From JBDNIO01 sp041688215 (GTDB lineage: Bacteria > Pseudomonadota > Gammaproteobacteria > Nevskiales > Salinisphaeraceae), in the NCBI GenBank assembly GCA_041688215.1, contig JBDNIO010000132.1:1-19644 (forward strand): a stretch of DNA of 19,644 bases. The letters run 5' to 3'. Under the pieces are notes generated by a model that saw nothing but the letters and a program-made list of their open reading frames with translations, ran no database searches and had not been told where the DNA came from. Shown one piece after another: positions 13,217-19,644 of this stretch. Made by a program: the position numbers and the translations under genes. Every line of letters begins with the position of its first letter. The first letter of the stretch is position 1.

Positions 13217-13742
13217 TTTTTCCGCCCGGGTGGACGACGAAAGTTGCCTTATAACCGCCTCCGGGGTGGACAAGGCCGCGATCACTCCCGATGGTCTGAT
13301 CCACATGCAACTGGACGGCGAGTTACTGTCGCCGGGCAAACCCTCCGCCGAGGCGGAATTGCATCTGGCGCTGTACCGGCTCGACCCCAGCATCGGCGCG
13401 GTGCTGCATGGCCATTCGGTGGCCAATACCGTGCTCTCGCGTCTGGGCGACGAAGCGCTGATTGTCGAAGGCTACGAAATGCAAAAGGCCACGCGTGATG
13501 TGCATAGCCACGAAACCCGGCTGCCCGTGCCGATGTTCGATAATGATCAGGATATGCGCGTGGTGGCCAATGAGGTCGAACTGCGCCAGGAGGAACTCTG
13601 GGGCGTGTATGCCTTTCTGGTGCGCGGCCACGGCATTTATGTGTGGGGCGAAGACCTGGATGAAGCCTGGCGGCATCTGGAAGGCTGGGAGTTTCTGCTG
13701 GAATGCGAAATGAACCGCCGTATTCTCGAGGCCCGTTTATGA
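13119..13742 (+). CDS. mtnB: Methylthioribulose-1-phosphate dehydratase
   Basis: Dehydrates 5-methylthioribulose 1-phosphate to 2,3-diketo-5-methylthiopentyl 1-phosphate in methionine salvage. It belongs to the class II aldolase/adducin fold. The 207-residue length is right. GWCPATGGNFSAR is the phosphate-binding loop (about 26-38). Zinc ligands are His97 and His99 (VLHGHSVANT) and His171 (RGHGIYVWG), with the catalytic Glu in PSAEAELH (about 78-80). I chose the ATG at 13119 (MTHPAEFIPL); an upstream ATG at 13083 adds 12 residues with no family support. The stop overlaps mtnC as ATGA, so the two are translationally coupled. Confidence 0.94.
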   Translation: MTHPAEFIPLSQQLAECVRAVAARGWCPATGGNFSARVDDESCLITASGVDKAAITPDGLIHMQLDGELLSPGKPSAEAELHLALYRLDPSIGAVLHGHSVANTVLSRLGDEALIVEGYEMQKATRDVHSHETRLPVPMFDNDQDMRVVANEVELRQEELWGVYAFLVRGHGIYVWGEDLDEAWRHLEGWEFLLECEMNRRILEARL

Positions 13743-14431
13743 CAGTGAAAGCGATCCTCACCGACATCGAAGGCACCACCTCCGACATCGCCTTCGTGCA
13801 TCAGGTGCTGTTTCCCTACGCATTGGAGAAATTGCCGAACTTCGTGCGCCAGCATGCAGATGACGCCGAAATCGCCGACATCCTGCGGGATACGCGTGAG
13901 CATATCGGCCAGTCGGAAGCTGATAACGACGAGCTTATTGAAATGTTCCAGCGCTGGATTGCCACCGACCAAAAAGTTACGCCGCTTAAAGCCTTGCAGG
14001 GCTTAATCTGGAAATCAGGCTACGAAAATGGCGACTTCACCGGCCACGTATACGCCGACGCCGTGGCAGAGATGAAAACCTGGTACGCCGCGGGCCTGGC
14101 GCTCTACGTTTATTCCTCCGGCTCCGAGCAGGCGCAAAAACTCTTGTTCGGCAACAGTGACGCGGGCGATCTTACGCCGCTGTTCAGCGGTTATTTCGAC
14201 ACCCGAGTCGGCGCCAAGAAAGAACAAGCCAGCTACACCGCGATTGCAGAGGCCACAGAATTAAGCCCCGCGGATATTTTGTTTCTTTCCGATGTCGAAG
14301 CGGAACTGGACGCCGCTGAACTCGTCGGCATGGACAGCTGCCTACTGGTTCGCGGCGATGAAAAAGTAACCAGCCGCCACCCAGTCGCGCAAAATTTCCA
14401 CGATGTGTCCAAGCATTTCGACTTGCCCTGA
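13739..14431 (+). CDS. mtnC: Enolase-phosphatase E1
   Basis: A bifunctional HAD-superfamily enzyme. It enolises 2,3-diketo-5-methylthiopentyl 1-phosphate and then dephosphorylates it to the acireductone used by MtnD. The 230-residue protein has the HAD nucleophile motif in the E1-specific form ILTDIEGTTSDIAFV (Asp9 and Glu11). The second motif is in LYVYSSGSEQAQKLL, and the metal-binding third motif is FLSDVEAELDAA. I chose the ATG at 13739 because it begins immediately before the DIEGTT strand and overlaps the mtnB stop by ATGA. A further in-frame ATG 36 bases upstream lies inside mtnB. Confidence 0.95.
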   Translation: MTVKAILTDIEGTTSDIAFVHQVLFPYALEKLPNFVRQHADDAEIADILRDTREHIGQSEADNDELIEMFQRWIATDQKVTPLKALQGLIWKSGYENGDFTGHVYADAVAEMKTWYAAGLALYVYSSGSEQAQKLLFGNSDAGDLTPLFSGYFDTRVGAKKEQASYTAIAEATELSPADILFLSDVEAELDAAELVGMDSCLLVRGDEKVTSRHPVAQNFHDVSKHFDLP

Positions 14432-14460
14432 AAAAGTCCTGACAACGCAATAACAAAATC

Positions 14461-15005
14461 ATGAGCAGCTTAACTGGTTACCACCAAGACCAGCCCGCCA
14501 GTCATATTATTGATACTGACAACGGCGCGGCGATCGCGCAGGAACTCAATGCCGTCGGCGTGCGTTTCGAACGCTGGCCAGCCACGCGTAGCCTGGATGC
14601 CAAGGCCACGCCGGAAGAAATCGGCGAGGTTACGGGGCCGAAATCAAACGGCTGCAGGACGACGAGGGCTATCAAACCTGGGACGTGATCAGCCTCTACC
14701 CCGAGCACCCGGACAAGGACGCCCTGCGTAAAAAATTCTTGGACGAACACTCGCACAGCGAAGATGAGGTGCGTTTTTTCGTCGACGGCCAGGGCCTGTT
14801 CGCCCTGCATATTGCCGACAAGGTCTACGCTGTATTGTGCGAAGGCGGTGATTTAATCAGCGTACCCGCCAGCACCACCCACTGGTTCGATATGGGCCCG
14901 AATCCCAACTTCAAGGTTATCCGTGTATTCGATAACGAGAAGGGTTGGGTCGCCAACTTCACGGGCTCGGATATTGCCAGCAAGTTCGCAAGACTAGAAA
15001 ATTAA
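14461..15005 (+). pseudogene. mtnD: Acireductone dioxygenase, split by one-base frameshift
   Basis: Acireductone dioxygenase oxidises the MtnC product to 4-methylthio-2-oxobutanoate and formate with Fe2+, or to off-pathway products with Ni2+. The first 57 codons (MSSLTGYHQDQPASHI to EEIGEV) are in one frame. From TAC at 14631 the family sequence continues in another frame: YGAEIKRLQDDEGYQTWDV, then SLYPEHPD. The metal ligands HSHSEDEVRFF (two His and Glu) and STTHWFDMG (His) are intact. One T added to the TT at 14630-14631 (giving GTT TAC) would restore a 181-residue protein, the normal length. The gene is otherwise undamaged, so a sequencing error is at least as likely as decay. Confidence 0.88.
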
Positions 15006-15023
15006 AGCCGCGAAACGAGTGAA

Positions 15024-15115
15024 GTAGGTCGGCTTAGCGCAGCGTAAGCCGACATTTTTCCAGGTAACCGGGGCGTTGGATTACGCTCTCGCTTCGCTCG
15101 GCTAATCCAACCTAC
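15024..15115. repeat. 92-bp palindromic intergenic element (BIME/MITE-like)
   Basis: The element is bounded by GTAGGTCGGCTTAGC (15024) and a right end whose reverse complement reads GTAGGTTGGATTAGC, so the ends are imperfect inverted repeats. Inside are two hairpins: GTCGGCTTA pairing with TAAGCCGAC (15028-15053), and TTGGATTA pairing with TAATCCAA (about 15076-15110). Elements of this GTAGG-TTAGC type are widespread non-coding repeats in proteobacteria. It occupies the whole gap between convergent mtnD and mtnA. Confidence 0.75.
15028..15059 (+). terminator. Likely intrinsic terminator after mtnD
   Basis: A 9-bp perfect stem GTCGGCTTA/TAAGCCGAC with an 8-base loop is followed by ATTTTT. It lies 22 bases after the mtnD stop and forms the left half of the palindromic element in this gap, so the repeat has probably been taken up as the end of the mtnBCD transcript. 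Confidence 0.6.
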
Positions 15116-15118
15116 GTC

Positions 15119-16129
15119 TTATCTGGCAAATATGCCCTTTGTAACGTCGGTCTGAGTAAATATCCCGGTATCCAAAATCCATCCGCTAATTAACGCGGCG
15201 GGCGTGACGTCAAACGCCGGGTTATAGACCGGCGTGTCCTCAGAAGCCCAAAACACCCTGCCCATGGCACCGCGTACTTCCCCCGCGTCGCGCTGTTCAA
15301 TCGGAATCGCCCCGGCGTTGGGGCAGGCGGGGTCCACGGTGGTATTCGGCGCGGCAACGTAAAACGGCAAGTCGTGGTGGCGCGCTAGTACGGCCAGGCT
15401 GTAAGTACCTATTTTGTTTGCCACATCCCCATTGGCGGCGATGCGGTCGGCGCCGACAATAACCTTGTCCACTTTGCCGGCGGCCATCAAGCTGGCGGCC
15501 ATGCTGTCGGTTATTAACTGATAAGGTATTCCGAGTTTGCCGCATTCCCATGCCGTGAGGCGCCCGCCCTGTAACAGCGGCCGGGTCTCGCTGACCCAGA
15601 CGGATATATTTTTGCCATCTTCATGCGCGCGCCGGATTACGCCCATTGCCGTGCCCACGCCTGCGGTTGCCAGACTGCCGGTGTTACAAAGGGTGAGGAT
15701 ACGATCGTCGCGGGCAAACACCGCGGCACCGTGGTCCGCGATGGCATCGCAGAGGGCGCGATCTTCATGGAACAGGGCAATGGCCTCGGCCACAAGCCGC
15801 GTGCGCCAATCCTCGTTTTGCAGGGTACGCGCCAACCGGCGCATGGCGTGCGTCAGGTTTACCGCGGTGGGGCGAGATGCGCCTAATTTCTCCAAATCTT
15901 CGGCGATTCTACTGCGATCATCTCCGACTTGCGTCCGATATGCTGCCATCAGGCTGGCGGCAATGGCGATCATCAGCGCGCCGCGCACCTTCAGCGTCTG
16001 AATATGGGCGATTAACTCCGCAACGGTCTCGCAGGCGAGCCAGCGCTCCTCGTGCGGTAGCAGAGACTGGTCCAGAATGGACAACCGCCCATGCTGTATA
16101 CGAATTGCGGTGGCGTTCAGGTCCTGCAT
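15119..16129 (-). CDS. mtnA: Methylthioribose-1-phosphate isomerase
   Basis: Isomerises 5-methylthioribose 1-phosphate (an aldose) to methylthioribulose 1-phosphate, the substrate of MtnB. The 336-residue protein has the catalytic Cys148 in TLCNTGSLATAG and Asp228 in VGADRIAANGDVANKIGTY, both strongly conserved in the MtnA/eIF2B family. The usual RGAPAIG substrate loop reads VRGALMIAIAAS here, keeping RGA but losing the Pro and Gly. I chose the ATG at 16129 (MQDLNATAIRIQHGRL); an upstream in-frame ATG at 16192 would lie inside the lipoprotein gene. The gap to that upstream gene is 7 bp, so they are probably one transcript. It converges on mtnD. Confidence 0.93.
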   Translation of the reverse strand: MQDLNATAIRIQHGRLSILDQSLLPHEERWLACETVAELIAHIQTLKVRGALMIAIAASLMAAYRTQVGDDRSRIAEDLEKLGASRPTAVNLTHAMRRLARTLQNEDWRTRLVAEAIALFHEDRALCDAIADHGAAVFARDDRILTLCNTGSLATAGVGTAMGVIRRAHEDGKNISVWVSETRPLLQGGRLTAWECGKLGIPYQLITDSMAASLMAAGKVDKVIVGADRIAANGDVANKIGTYSLAVLARHHDLPFYVAAPNTTVDPACPNAGAIPIEQRDAGEVRGAMGRVFWASEDTPVYNPAFDVTPAALISGWILDTGIFTQTDVTKGIFAR

Positions 16130-16136
16130 GTTCGGA

Positions 16137-16592
16137 TCAGGGCTTGCCTGCAATAACGCCCTGTTCCGCCAGCTCGGCGCGCAGTGCTGCAACGCGGTCG
16201 CGATTCACATGAAAATCAAAGTACCCGATGCGCCCACTCGAACGCACCGCGATCTGCTTTTCCGGCCGACGCAAGTGCAGTTCCAGATCGTCGGTATAAA
16301 AATGCCACGGGCTGATTATCTCTGCGTGCAGGTAGTCTTCGCGCTCCTTGATTATGGTGCTGCGCTCCATATTGGCTACGGCCTGTTTTGCGGCGGCCCA
16401 GGCAGTATCGACGTCGCCGGTAATCTTGAACGGCGCGACGTATTTTCCCTCGATGTCGCTATCGCTGCTTACGCACCGCGGCCACTCGGGGCAGTCGGTG
16501 AACTGGTTATCCACCAGGCCCACGCTGTGTTCGGTAAACGCGGCGCAGCCGCTCAAGGCCACGGCGGTAAACAGCAGCATAATTTTTCGCAT
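16137..16592 (-). CDS. DUF1499 family lipoprotein
   Basis: A 151-residue predicted lipoprotein. A short signal (MRKIMLLFTAVALSGCAAF) ends in the lipobox LSGC with Cys16. The body follows the DUF1499 pattern: PRCVSSDSD near the start, the APFKITGDVDTAWAAAKQAV helix, YLHAEIISPWHFYTDDLEL, and the end signature IAVRSSGRIGYFDFHVNR. DUF1499 proteins are often envelope-located with no settled function. It is transcribed with mtnA, 7 bp upstream of it, but a link to methionine salvage is not evident. Confidence 0.85.
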   Translation of the reverse strand: MRKIMLLFTAVALSGCAAFTEHSVGLVDNQFTDCPEWPRCVSSDSDIEGKYVAPFKITGDVDTAWAAAKQAVANMERSTIIKEREDYLHAEIISPWHFYTDDLELHLRRPEKQIAVRSSGRIGYFDFHVNRDRVAALRAELAEQGVIAGKP

Positions 16593-16769
16593 ACATACTC
16601 CAATGATTTGGCAGCGTGGATTTAGCAGGTCGGCATTATCCCAGTTTCTGCTACGACCAGCACAGTCGCGGTTGACTGAACAGTAACTATATTGCCTTGT
16701 CCCCGCTCCCAGGATAGGAGTAGTGTTAACGATCCGATCTGAAAAATAACCCCGGAAGGAGACTCGGCC

Positions 16770-18281
16770 ATGTGTGCAGTAGCAGCTTCAGAAATCGCGC
16801 TCGACGCGTCAGTGCAAGGATTTATCGACTCGCCACGTAAAATGCTTATCGGCGGGCAATGGGTTACATCCGAATCGGGTGAAACTTTCGATGTTTTCAA
16901 CCCCGCCACGGACCAGGTTATCGCGCATGCGCAATCCGCCGGCGCCGCGGACGTAGACAAGGCCGTAAAGGCCGCACGTAAGGCCTTTGAAAGCGGGCCC
17001 TGGGCCAGCATGTCGCCGGCCGATCGCGGCCGCATCATATGGAAAATAGGGGATTTGATCAACGAACACGCCGAAGAACTGGCGCAACTCGAATCCCTGG
17101 ACAACGGCAAACCCATCGCCATTGCGCGCGCTGCGGATGTTCCCATGTGCGCCGACAACTTTCGATATTTTGCCGGTTGGACAACGAAACTAAACGGCGA
17201 AACCATCAACCCGTCCGTATCTTATATGCCGGACGCGGCCTTCCACTGCTATTCGCGCCGCGAGCCCATTGGCGTGTGTGGGCAAATCATACCCTGGAAT
17301 TTCCCGCTGTTGATGGCTACCTGGAAACTCGCGCCCGCGCTGGCCACCGGTAATACCATCATCATGAAGTTGGCGGAAGAAACCCCGCTGTCGGGCCTGC
17401 GTCTGGCGGAACTCATACAAGAGGCCGGCGTGCCCGACGGCGTGGTCAACATCCTTACCGGCTTCGGCGAAACCGCGGGCGCGCCCTTGGCCGCGCACCC
17501 GGATGTGGACAAAATAGCATTTACCGGTTCCACCGAAGTGGGCCGGCTGATTGTGGAAGCCGCCAAGGGCAATCTGAAAGAAGTCTCGCTGGAGCTCGGC
17601 GGCAAAAGCCCGAACATTATCCTCAACGACGCGGACCTGGAAAAAGCCATTCCCGGTGCCGCGGATGCCATCTTCTTCAACGGCGGCCAGTCCTGTTGCG
17701 CCGGTTCGCGGCTGTTCATACAGGAAGGTGTGTACGATCAGGTTGTCGAAGGCATTTCTGAATTTGCCCGCAACATCAAACTCGGCCCCGGCCTCGATCC
17801 GGAAACTGAAATGGGCCCCATGGTCTCGCGCGTGCAATACGACCGCGTTACCAGTTATCTGGAATCCGGCAAAACCCAGGGCGCGCGCGACGCCGCCGGT
17901 AATAGCCGGGCAAGTAACGACGGCTATTTCGTTGATCCCGCCGTGCTGGTGGATGTAAAAGACGACATGAAAGTCTGCCGCGAGGAAATCTTCGGCCCCG
18001 TTATCGTCGCCACCCCGTTCAAGGAAATGGACGACGACCTGATCCGCCGTGCCAACGACAGCATCTATGGCCTGGCCGCCGGTGTCTGGACGCAGGACAT
18101 CAGCAAGGCCCATCACCTGGCCGCCAAGATCAAGGCCGGCACGGTCTGGGTGAATACCTACAGCGTGTTTGACCCCTCTTTACCGTTTGGTGGTTACAAG
18201 CAATCCGGCTGGGGGCGTGAGATGGGGGCGCAGGTGCTGGACCATTATCTGGAGCATAAGACGGTAACGGTTGGGCTCTGA
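16770..18281 (+). CDS. NAD-dependent aldehyde dehydrogenase (phenylacetaldehyde dehydrogenase-like)
   Basis: A 503-residue ALDH that oxidises an aldehyde to the acid. Motifs are PWNFPLLMATWK (Asn177), the cofactor Lys200, FTGSTEVG (251-258), the general base Glu275 in SLELGGKSPN, and the catalytic Cys309 in GGQSCCAGSR. The C-terminal GTVWVNTYSVFDPSLPFGG resembles phenylacetaldehyde dehydrogenases of the StyD/FeaB type, so an aromatic aldehyde is a fair guess; a betaine- or hydroxymuconic-semialdehyde-type substrate cannot be excluded. Where most ALDHs read KPAEETP this reads KLAEETP. A GGAAGGAG Shine-Dalgarno supports the ATG at 16770. It stands alone, divergent from the lipoprotein-mtnA pair. 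Confidence 0.92.
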   Translation: MCAVAASEIALDASVQGFIDSPRKMLIGGQWVTSESGETFDVFNPATDQVIAHAQSAGAADVDKAVKAARKAFESGPWASMSPADRGRIIWKIGDLINEHAEELAQLESLDNGKPIAIARAADVPMCADNFRYFAGWTTKLNGETINPSVSYMPDAAFHCYSRREPIGVCGQIIPWNFPLLMATWKLAPALATGNTIIMKLAEETPLSGLRLAELIQEAGVPDGVVNILTGFGETAGAPLAAHPDVDKIAFTGSTEVGRLIVEAAKGNLKEVSLELGGKSPNIILNDADLEKAIPGAADAIFFNGGQSCCAGSRLFIQEGVYDQVVEGISEFARNIKLGPGLDPETEMGPMVSRVQYDRVTSYLESGKTQGARDAAGNSRASNDGYFVDPAVLVDVKDDMKVCREEIFGPVIVATPFKEMDDDLIRRANDSIYGLAAGVWTQDISKAHHLAAKIKAGTVWVNTYSVFDPSLPFGGYKQSGWGREMGAQVLDHYLEHKTVTVGL

Positions 18282-18362
18282 GTACTTGCAAAGCCTGTTT
18301 TTGTCGCCGAGGCAGTTCATATCATGGGCTGCCTAGGAGAATTTATGCATGCCTCGGCCTGT

Positions 18363-18410
18363 TGTAGGGCAAGACTGCGTCTTGCCGACAAGCGGCACGC
18401 TTGTCCTACA
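18363..18410. repeat. 48-bp double-hairpin repeat
   Basis: Outer arms TGTAGG (18363) and CCTACA (18405-18410) enclose two adjacent perfect hairpins: GGCAAGA-CTGCG-TCTTGCC (18368-18386) and GACAAGC-GGCAC-GCTTGTC (18387-18405). This is a REP/MITE-like unit of a widespread TGTAGGACAAGC type. It lies about 80 bp after the aldehyde dehydrogenase stop and could end that transcript, although no T run follows. Confidence 0.7.
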
Positions 18411-18490
18411 GTAAATCAAAGTCTGACCCTTTGGTTCTCTTTGGTACCTGGGTTGATGCGTCAGGAAATCCTATCGCTTAAACTTAGCCC

Positions 18491-18763
18491 ATGCGATTTG
18501 AATGGGACAGCCGCAAAGCAGAGTCGAATGCGAAGAAGCACGGAGTTGCGTTTGACGATGCAGCTACGGTATTTGGCGATCCTATCGCTGTTACCTTTGA
18601 AGACCCTGACCACTCTGAGGATGAAAATCGCTTTTTAACCTTTGGAATATCTGGAGATGGAAAATTCACCATCGTTTCGCATACACCCCGAGGCGAGAAT
18701 GAGCGCATAATCAGCGCTAGACCCATGACTCCATCTGAGCGTGATATTTATGAGCAAGGCTGA
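18491..18763 (+). CDS. brnT: BrnT family ribonuclease toxin
   Basis: A 90-residue BrnT-type toxin, a RelE-fold RNase that stops translation. The family pattern is complete: MRFEWDSRKAESNAKKHGV at the start, FDDAATVFGDP, DHSEDENRFLTFG, then IVSHTPRGENERIISARPM and the ERDIYE end. As in brnTA operons the toxin precedes its antitoxin; the two genes overlap by 14 bp. The Shine-Dalgarno is weak. Codon usage looks less GC-rich than the metabolic genes, which fits a mobile accessory module. Confidence 0.9.
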   Translation: MRFEWDSRKAESNAKKHGVAFDDAATVFGDPIAVTFEDPDHSEDENRFLTFGISGDGKFTIVSHTPRGENERIISARPMTPSERDIYEQG

Positions 18764-18953
18764 AGAAATGAGGAGCGAGTACCGCCGGGAAGATATGGGC
18801 AAAGGCGTTCGTGGTAAATATTTTAAAAAATTTCAGGAAAGTACAAACGTCGTCGTCCTGGATAAAGACGTAGCCGAAGCCTTTCCCAACTCTCAAGCCG
18901 TAAACGAAGCCCTTCGTGGTCTCCTTCAACTCGCGCATAGAACTGACGCATAG
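18750..18953 (+). CDS. Antitoxin partner of BrnT
   Basis: A 67-residue protein starting MSKAEEMRSEYRREDMG at ATG 18750, overlapping brnT by 14 bp. The core VRGKYFKKFQESTNVVVLD, followed by KDVAEAFPNSQAVNEALRGL, is a family often found next to BrnT-like toxins. It has an N-terminal tail followed by a ribbon-helix-helix-like segment (VVVLD strand, then two helices). It is not a textbook BrnA sequence. It should neutralise the toxin and repress the operon. A GTG nine bases upstream is a possible alternative start; the ATG matches the family start better. Confidence 0.8.
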   Translation: MSKAEEMRSEYRREDMGKGVRGKYFKKFQESTNVVVLDKDVAEAFPNSQAVNEALRGLLQLAHRTDA

Positions 18954-18970
18954 CAAAAATTGCGTTCACT

Positions 18971-19099
18971 GGCGTCAGAGTCGATTGATCATTTTTCTTC
19001 CGCTCGGATTATGTTTTGCGCCGATGACCAGAATTTTCACCTAATGTCGAGCCGATCAGATATGCCGTGGGTTCGAGGGAACCAATCGAGTCTGACCCC
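18971..19099. repeat. Element bounded by GTCAGA inverted repeats
   Basis: GGCGTCAGAGTCGATTG (18971-18987) and CAATCGAGTCTGACCCC (19083-19099) are imperfect inverted repeats (three mismatches in 17). They bound a 129-bp stretch with no gene. Words of the GGGGTCAGACTC type often mark REP-associated or IS-derived sequences, and a further GTCTGACCC copy lies at 18421. The element is probably a non-autonomous mobile remnant. Confidence 0.4.
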
Positions 19100-19136
19100 T
19101 TGAACTTTCTTGAACTTTTACCCCTTGAACTTTTAA
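19100..19136. repeat. Three short direct repeats of TTGAACTTT
   Basis: TTGAACTTT occurs at 19100-19108, 19110-19118 and 19125-19133; the second and third copies extend as TTGAACTTTTA, and the first and third are preceded by CCCC. They directly abut the inferred 3' end of the group II intron, so they form its 3' exon side. Confidence 0.6.
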
Positions 19137-19213
19137 GTCGCCGGGTGGCCCTGGGTCATCACTGACCCAGGGCTCCCACAGATCCGGACGTGCGCGATTA
19201 GCGCATCCGGCTC
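19137..19213 (-). mobile_element. Group II intron 3' end: domains V and VI
   Basis: Read on the minus strand, 19213-19181 fits catalytic domain V. It starts GAGCCGGATGCG with the AGC triad and ends CGCACGTCCGGATC, the two strands pairing around a UAAU-type tip instead of the usual GAAA loop. Domain VI follows: TGTGGG, a stem of CCCTGGGTCA with TGACCCAGGG (19172-19149), and CCACCC with a bulged A (19146) as candidate branch point. The intron would end at about 19137 (GCGAC). Function depends on upstream domains that I cannot confirm. Confidence 0.72.
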
Positions 19214-19644
19214 CTCGGTTCATGGATGCGCTACCTGACGGTACCCAGTGTCGCTATCTTTTCTCGTCGTGTTGAGATGGTGTATCGATTCGGTGCTCGA
19301 TGCATCGGTCCCTCGAAAAGTTCCATTAAACCGATCTGCCGCTTCCCTCCACCGGGTCGCCTGGGGTGACTTCCCCGACTTCAACGGTACTATCGTTATA
19401 CAAAGGGGCAGACTCCGACTTCTCGTCACCCGTCCCGCCGCCCAGTCCATAAACGAGGGTTGCCTTCGCTTGGCGGTACCACGGTTTGCGCCTGGGTTTG
19501 CTGCCAGCCGGTCAGACGCGCGCCGGTGGACCTGGACTGTTTATTACGCGGCGCCCGCGCCGCTCGTCGTCCGTGGAGATGAGACGAGACCTCCCAGGTT
19601 CCTGAGGAATCCGTGTGAACATGCGATCGCTCTTGGACCCCGGC
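19214..19644 (-). mobile_element. Probable upstream part of the group II intron, no reverse transcriptase
   Basis: The 431 bases 5' of domain V (minus strand) up to the window edge contain no reverse-transcriptase motif such as YADD in any frame I examined. The only longer frame (76 codons, 19450-19220) has no recognisable domain. The stretch is structured and GC-rich and most probably holds intron domains I-III with a deleted or reduced domain IV. The 5' splice site is not in view. The boundary with non-intron DNA is uncertain. Confidence 0.4.

Noticed and set aside
12614..13426. Long minus-strand frame across the SDR/mtnB spacer, with protein-like sequence near 13000-13090
   Set aside because: It runs antisense through two recognisable genes and shows no family motif; only the spacer part looks protein-like, too little to call a gene.
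16650..16769. TTGACT and TATATT as a promoter for the aldehyde dehydrogenase
   Set aside because: The two hexamers are only about 10 bases apart, too close for a sigma70 promoter, and no better pair was found.
17190..18116. Long minus-strand frame opposite the aldehyde dehydrogenase
   Set aside because: Antisense shadow of a GC-rich gene with an intact ALDH signature; no domain recognised.
19220..19450. 76-codon minus-strand frame inside the intron region
   Set aside because: No reverse-transcriptase, maturase or endonuclease motif; it overlaps sequence better read as structured intron RNA.

Overview
The window looks like a chromosomal piece from a proteobacterium, most likely a gammaproteobacterium. 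The reasons are the gene families (TrhO, glutathione-dependent formaldehyde dehydrogenase, a FadL/OmpP1 outer-membrane porin, the mtnB-mtnC-mtnD methionine salvage set), the moderately high GC content of the metabolic genes and the many short palindromic intergenic repeats. This assignment is inferred from gene content only.

Layout. 1-226: no confident gene, only the possible tail of a frame running in from the left. 227-2915: an SDR oxidoreductase (minus), then trhO and an overlapping glutathione transferase (plus). 3015-4381: a 2-oxopent-4-enoate hydratase and a short paralogue that has lost two of the three metal-binding glutamates. 4391-4478 is a hairpin repeat. 4508-5617: frmA, formaldehyde detoxification. 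5620-8526: an accessory island with visibly lower GC. It holds a BfiI/NgoFVII-like PLD-family endonuclease convergent with an HTH-fused DNA methyltransferase, a decayed PIN-domain gene, and a VapC-like toxin whose antitoxin is cut by an in-frame amber codon. 8684-10662: acylating acetaldehyde dehydrogenase (no ATG at its natural start) and 4-hydroxy-2-oxovalerate aldolase. 10826-12148: FadL-type porin. 12203-12960: an atypical SDR that has lost its normal stop. 13119-16592: methionine salvage (mtnB, mtnC, frameshifted mtnD, convergent mtnA) plus a DUF1499 lipoprotein. 16770-18281: a phenylacetaldehyde-dehydrogenase-like ALDH. 18363-19644: repeats, a BrnT toxin with its antitoxin, and the 3' end of a group II intron on the minus strand.

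How it works together. The hydratase, aldolase and acetaldehyde dehydrogenase are the last three steps of the catechol meta-cleavage lower pathway (2-oxopent-4-enoate to 4-hydroxy-2-oxovalerate to pyruvate plus acetaldehyde to acetyl-CoA). With the porin and the aldehyde dehydrogenase they suggest uptake and breakdown of aromatic or hydrophobic compounds, although no ring-cleavage enzyme is in the window. The defence/toxin island separates the two halves of this pathway and ends immediately before the aldehyde dehydrogenase that lacks an ATG.

Most interesting: the putative restriction-modification pair at 5620-7640. Its nuclease has the complete HxK, GSxN and E signature at PLD-family spacing and a BfiI-like size. 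Its methylase carries an N-terminal HTH. The two stop codons share one TTAA, and the nuclease gene contains a perfect 26-bp palindrome followed by a T run. Two gene-breaking frameshifts (mtnD and the 12203 SDR) can each be explained by one base lost from a homopolymer, so sequencing error should be excluded before calling them pseudogenes.
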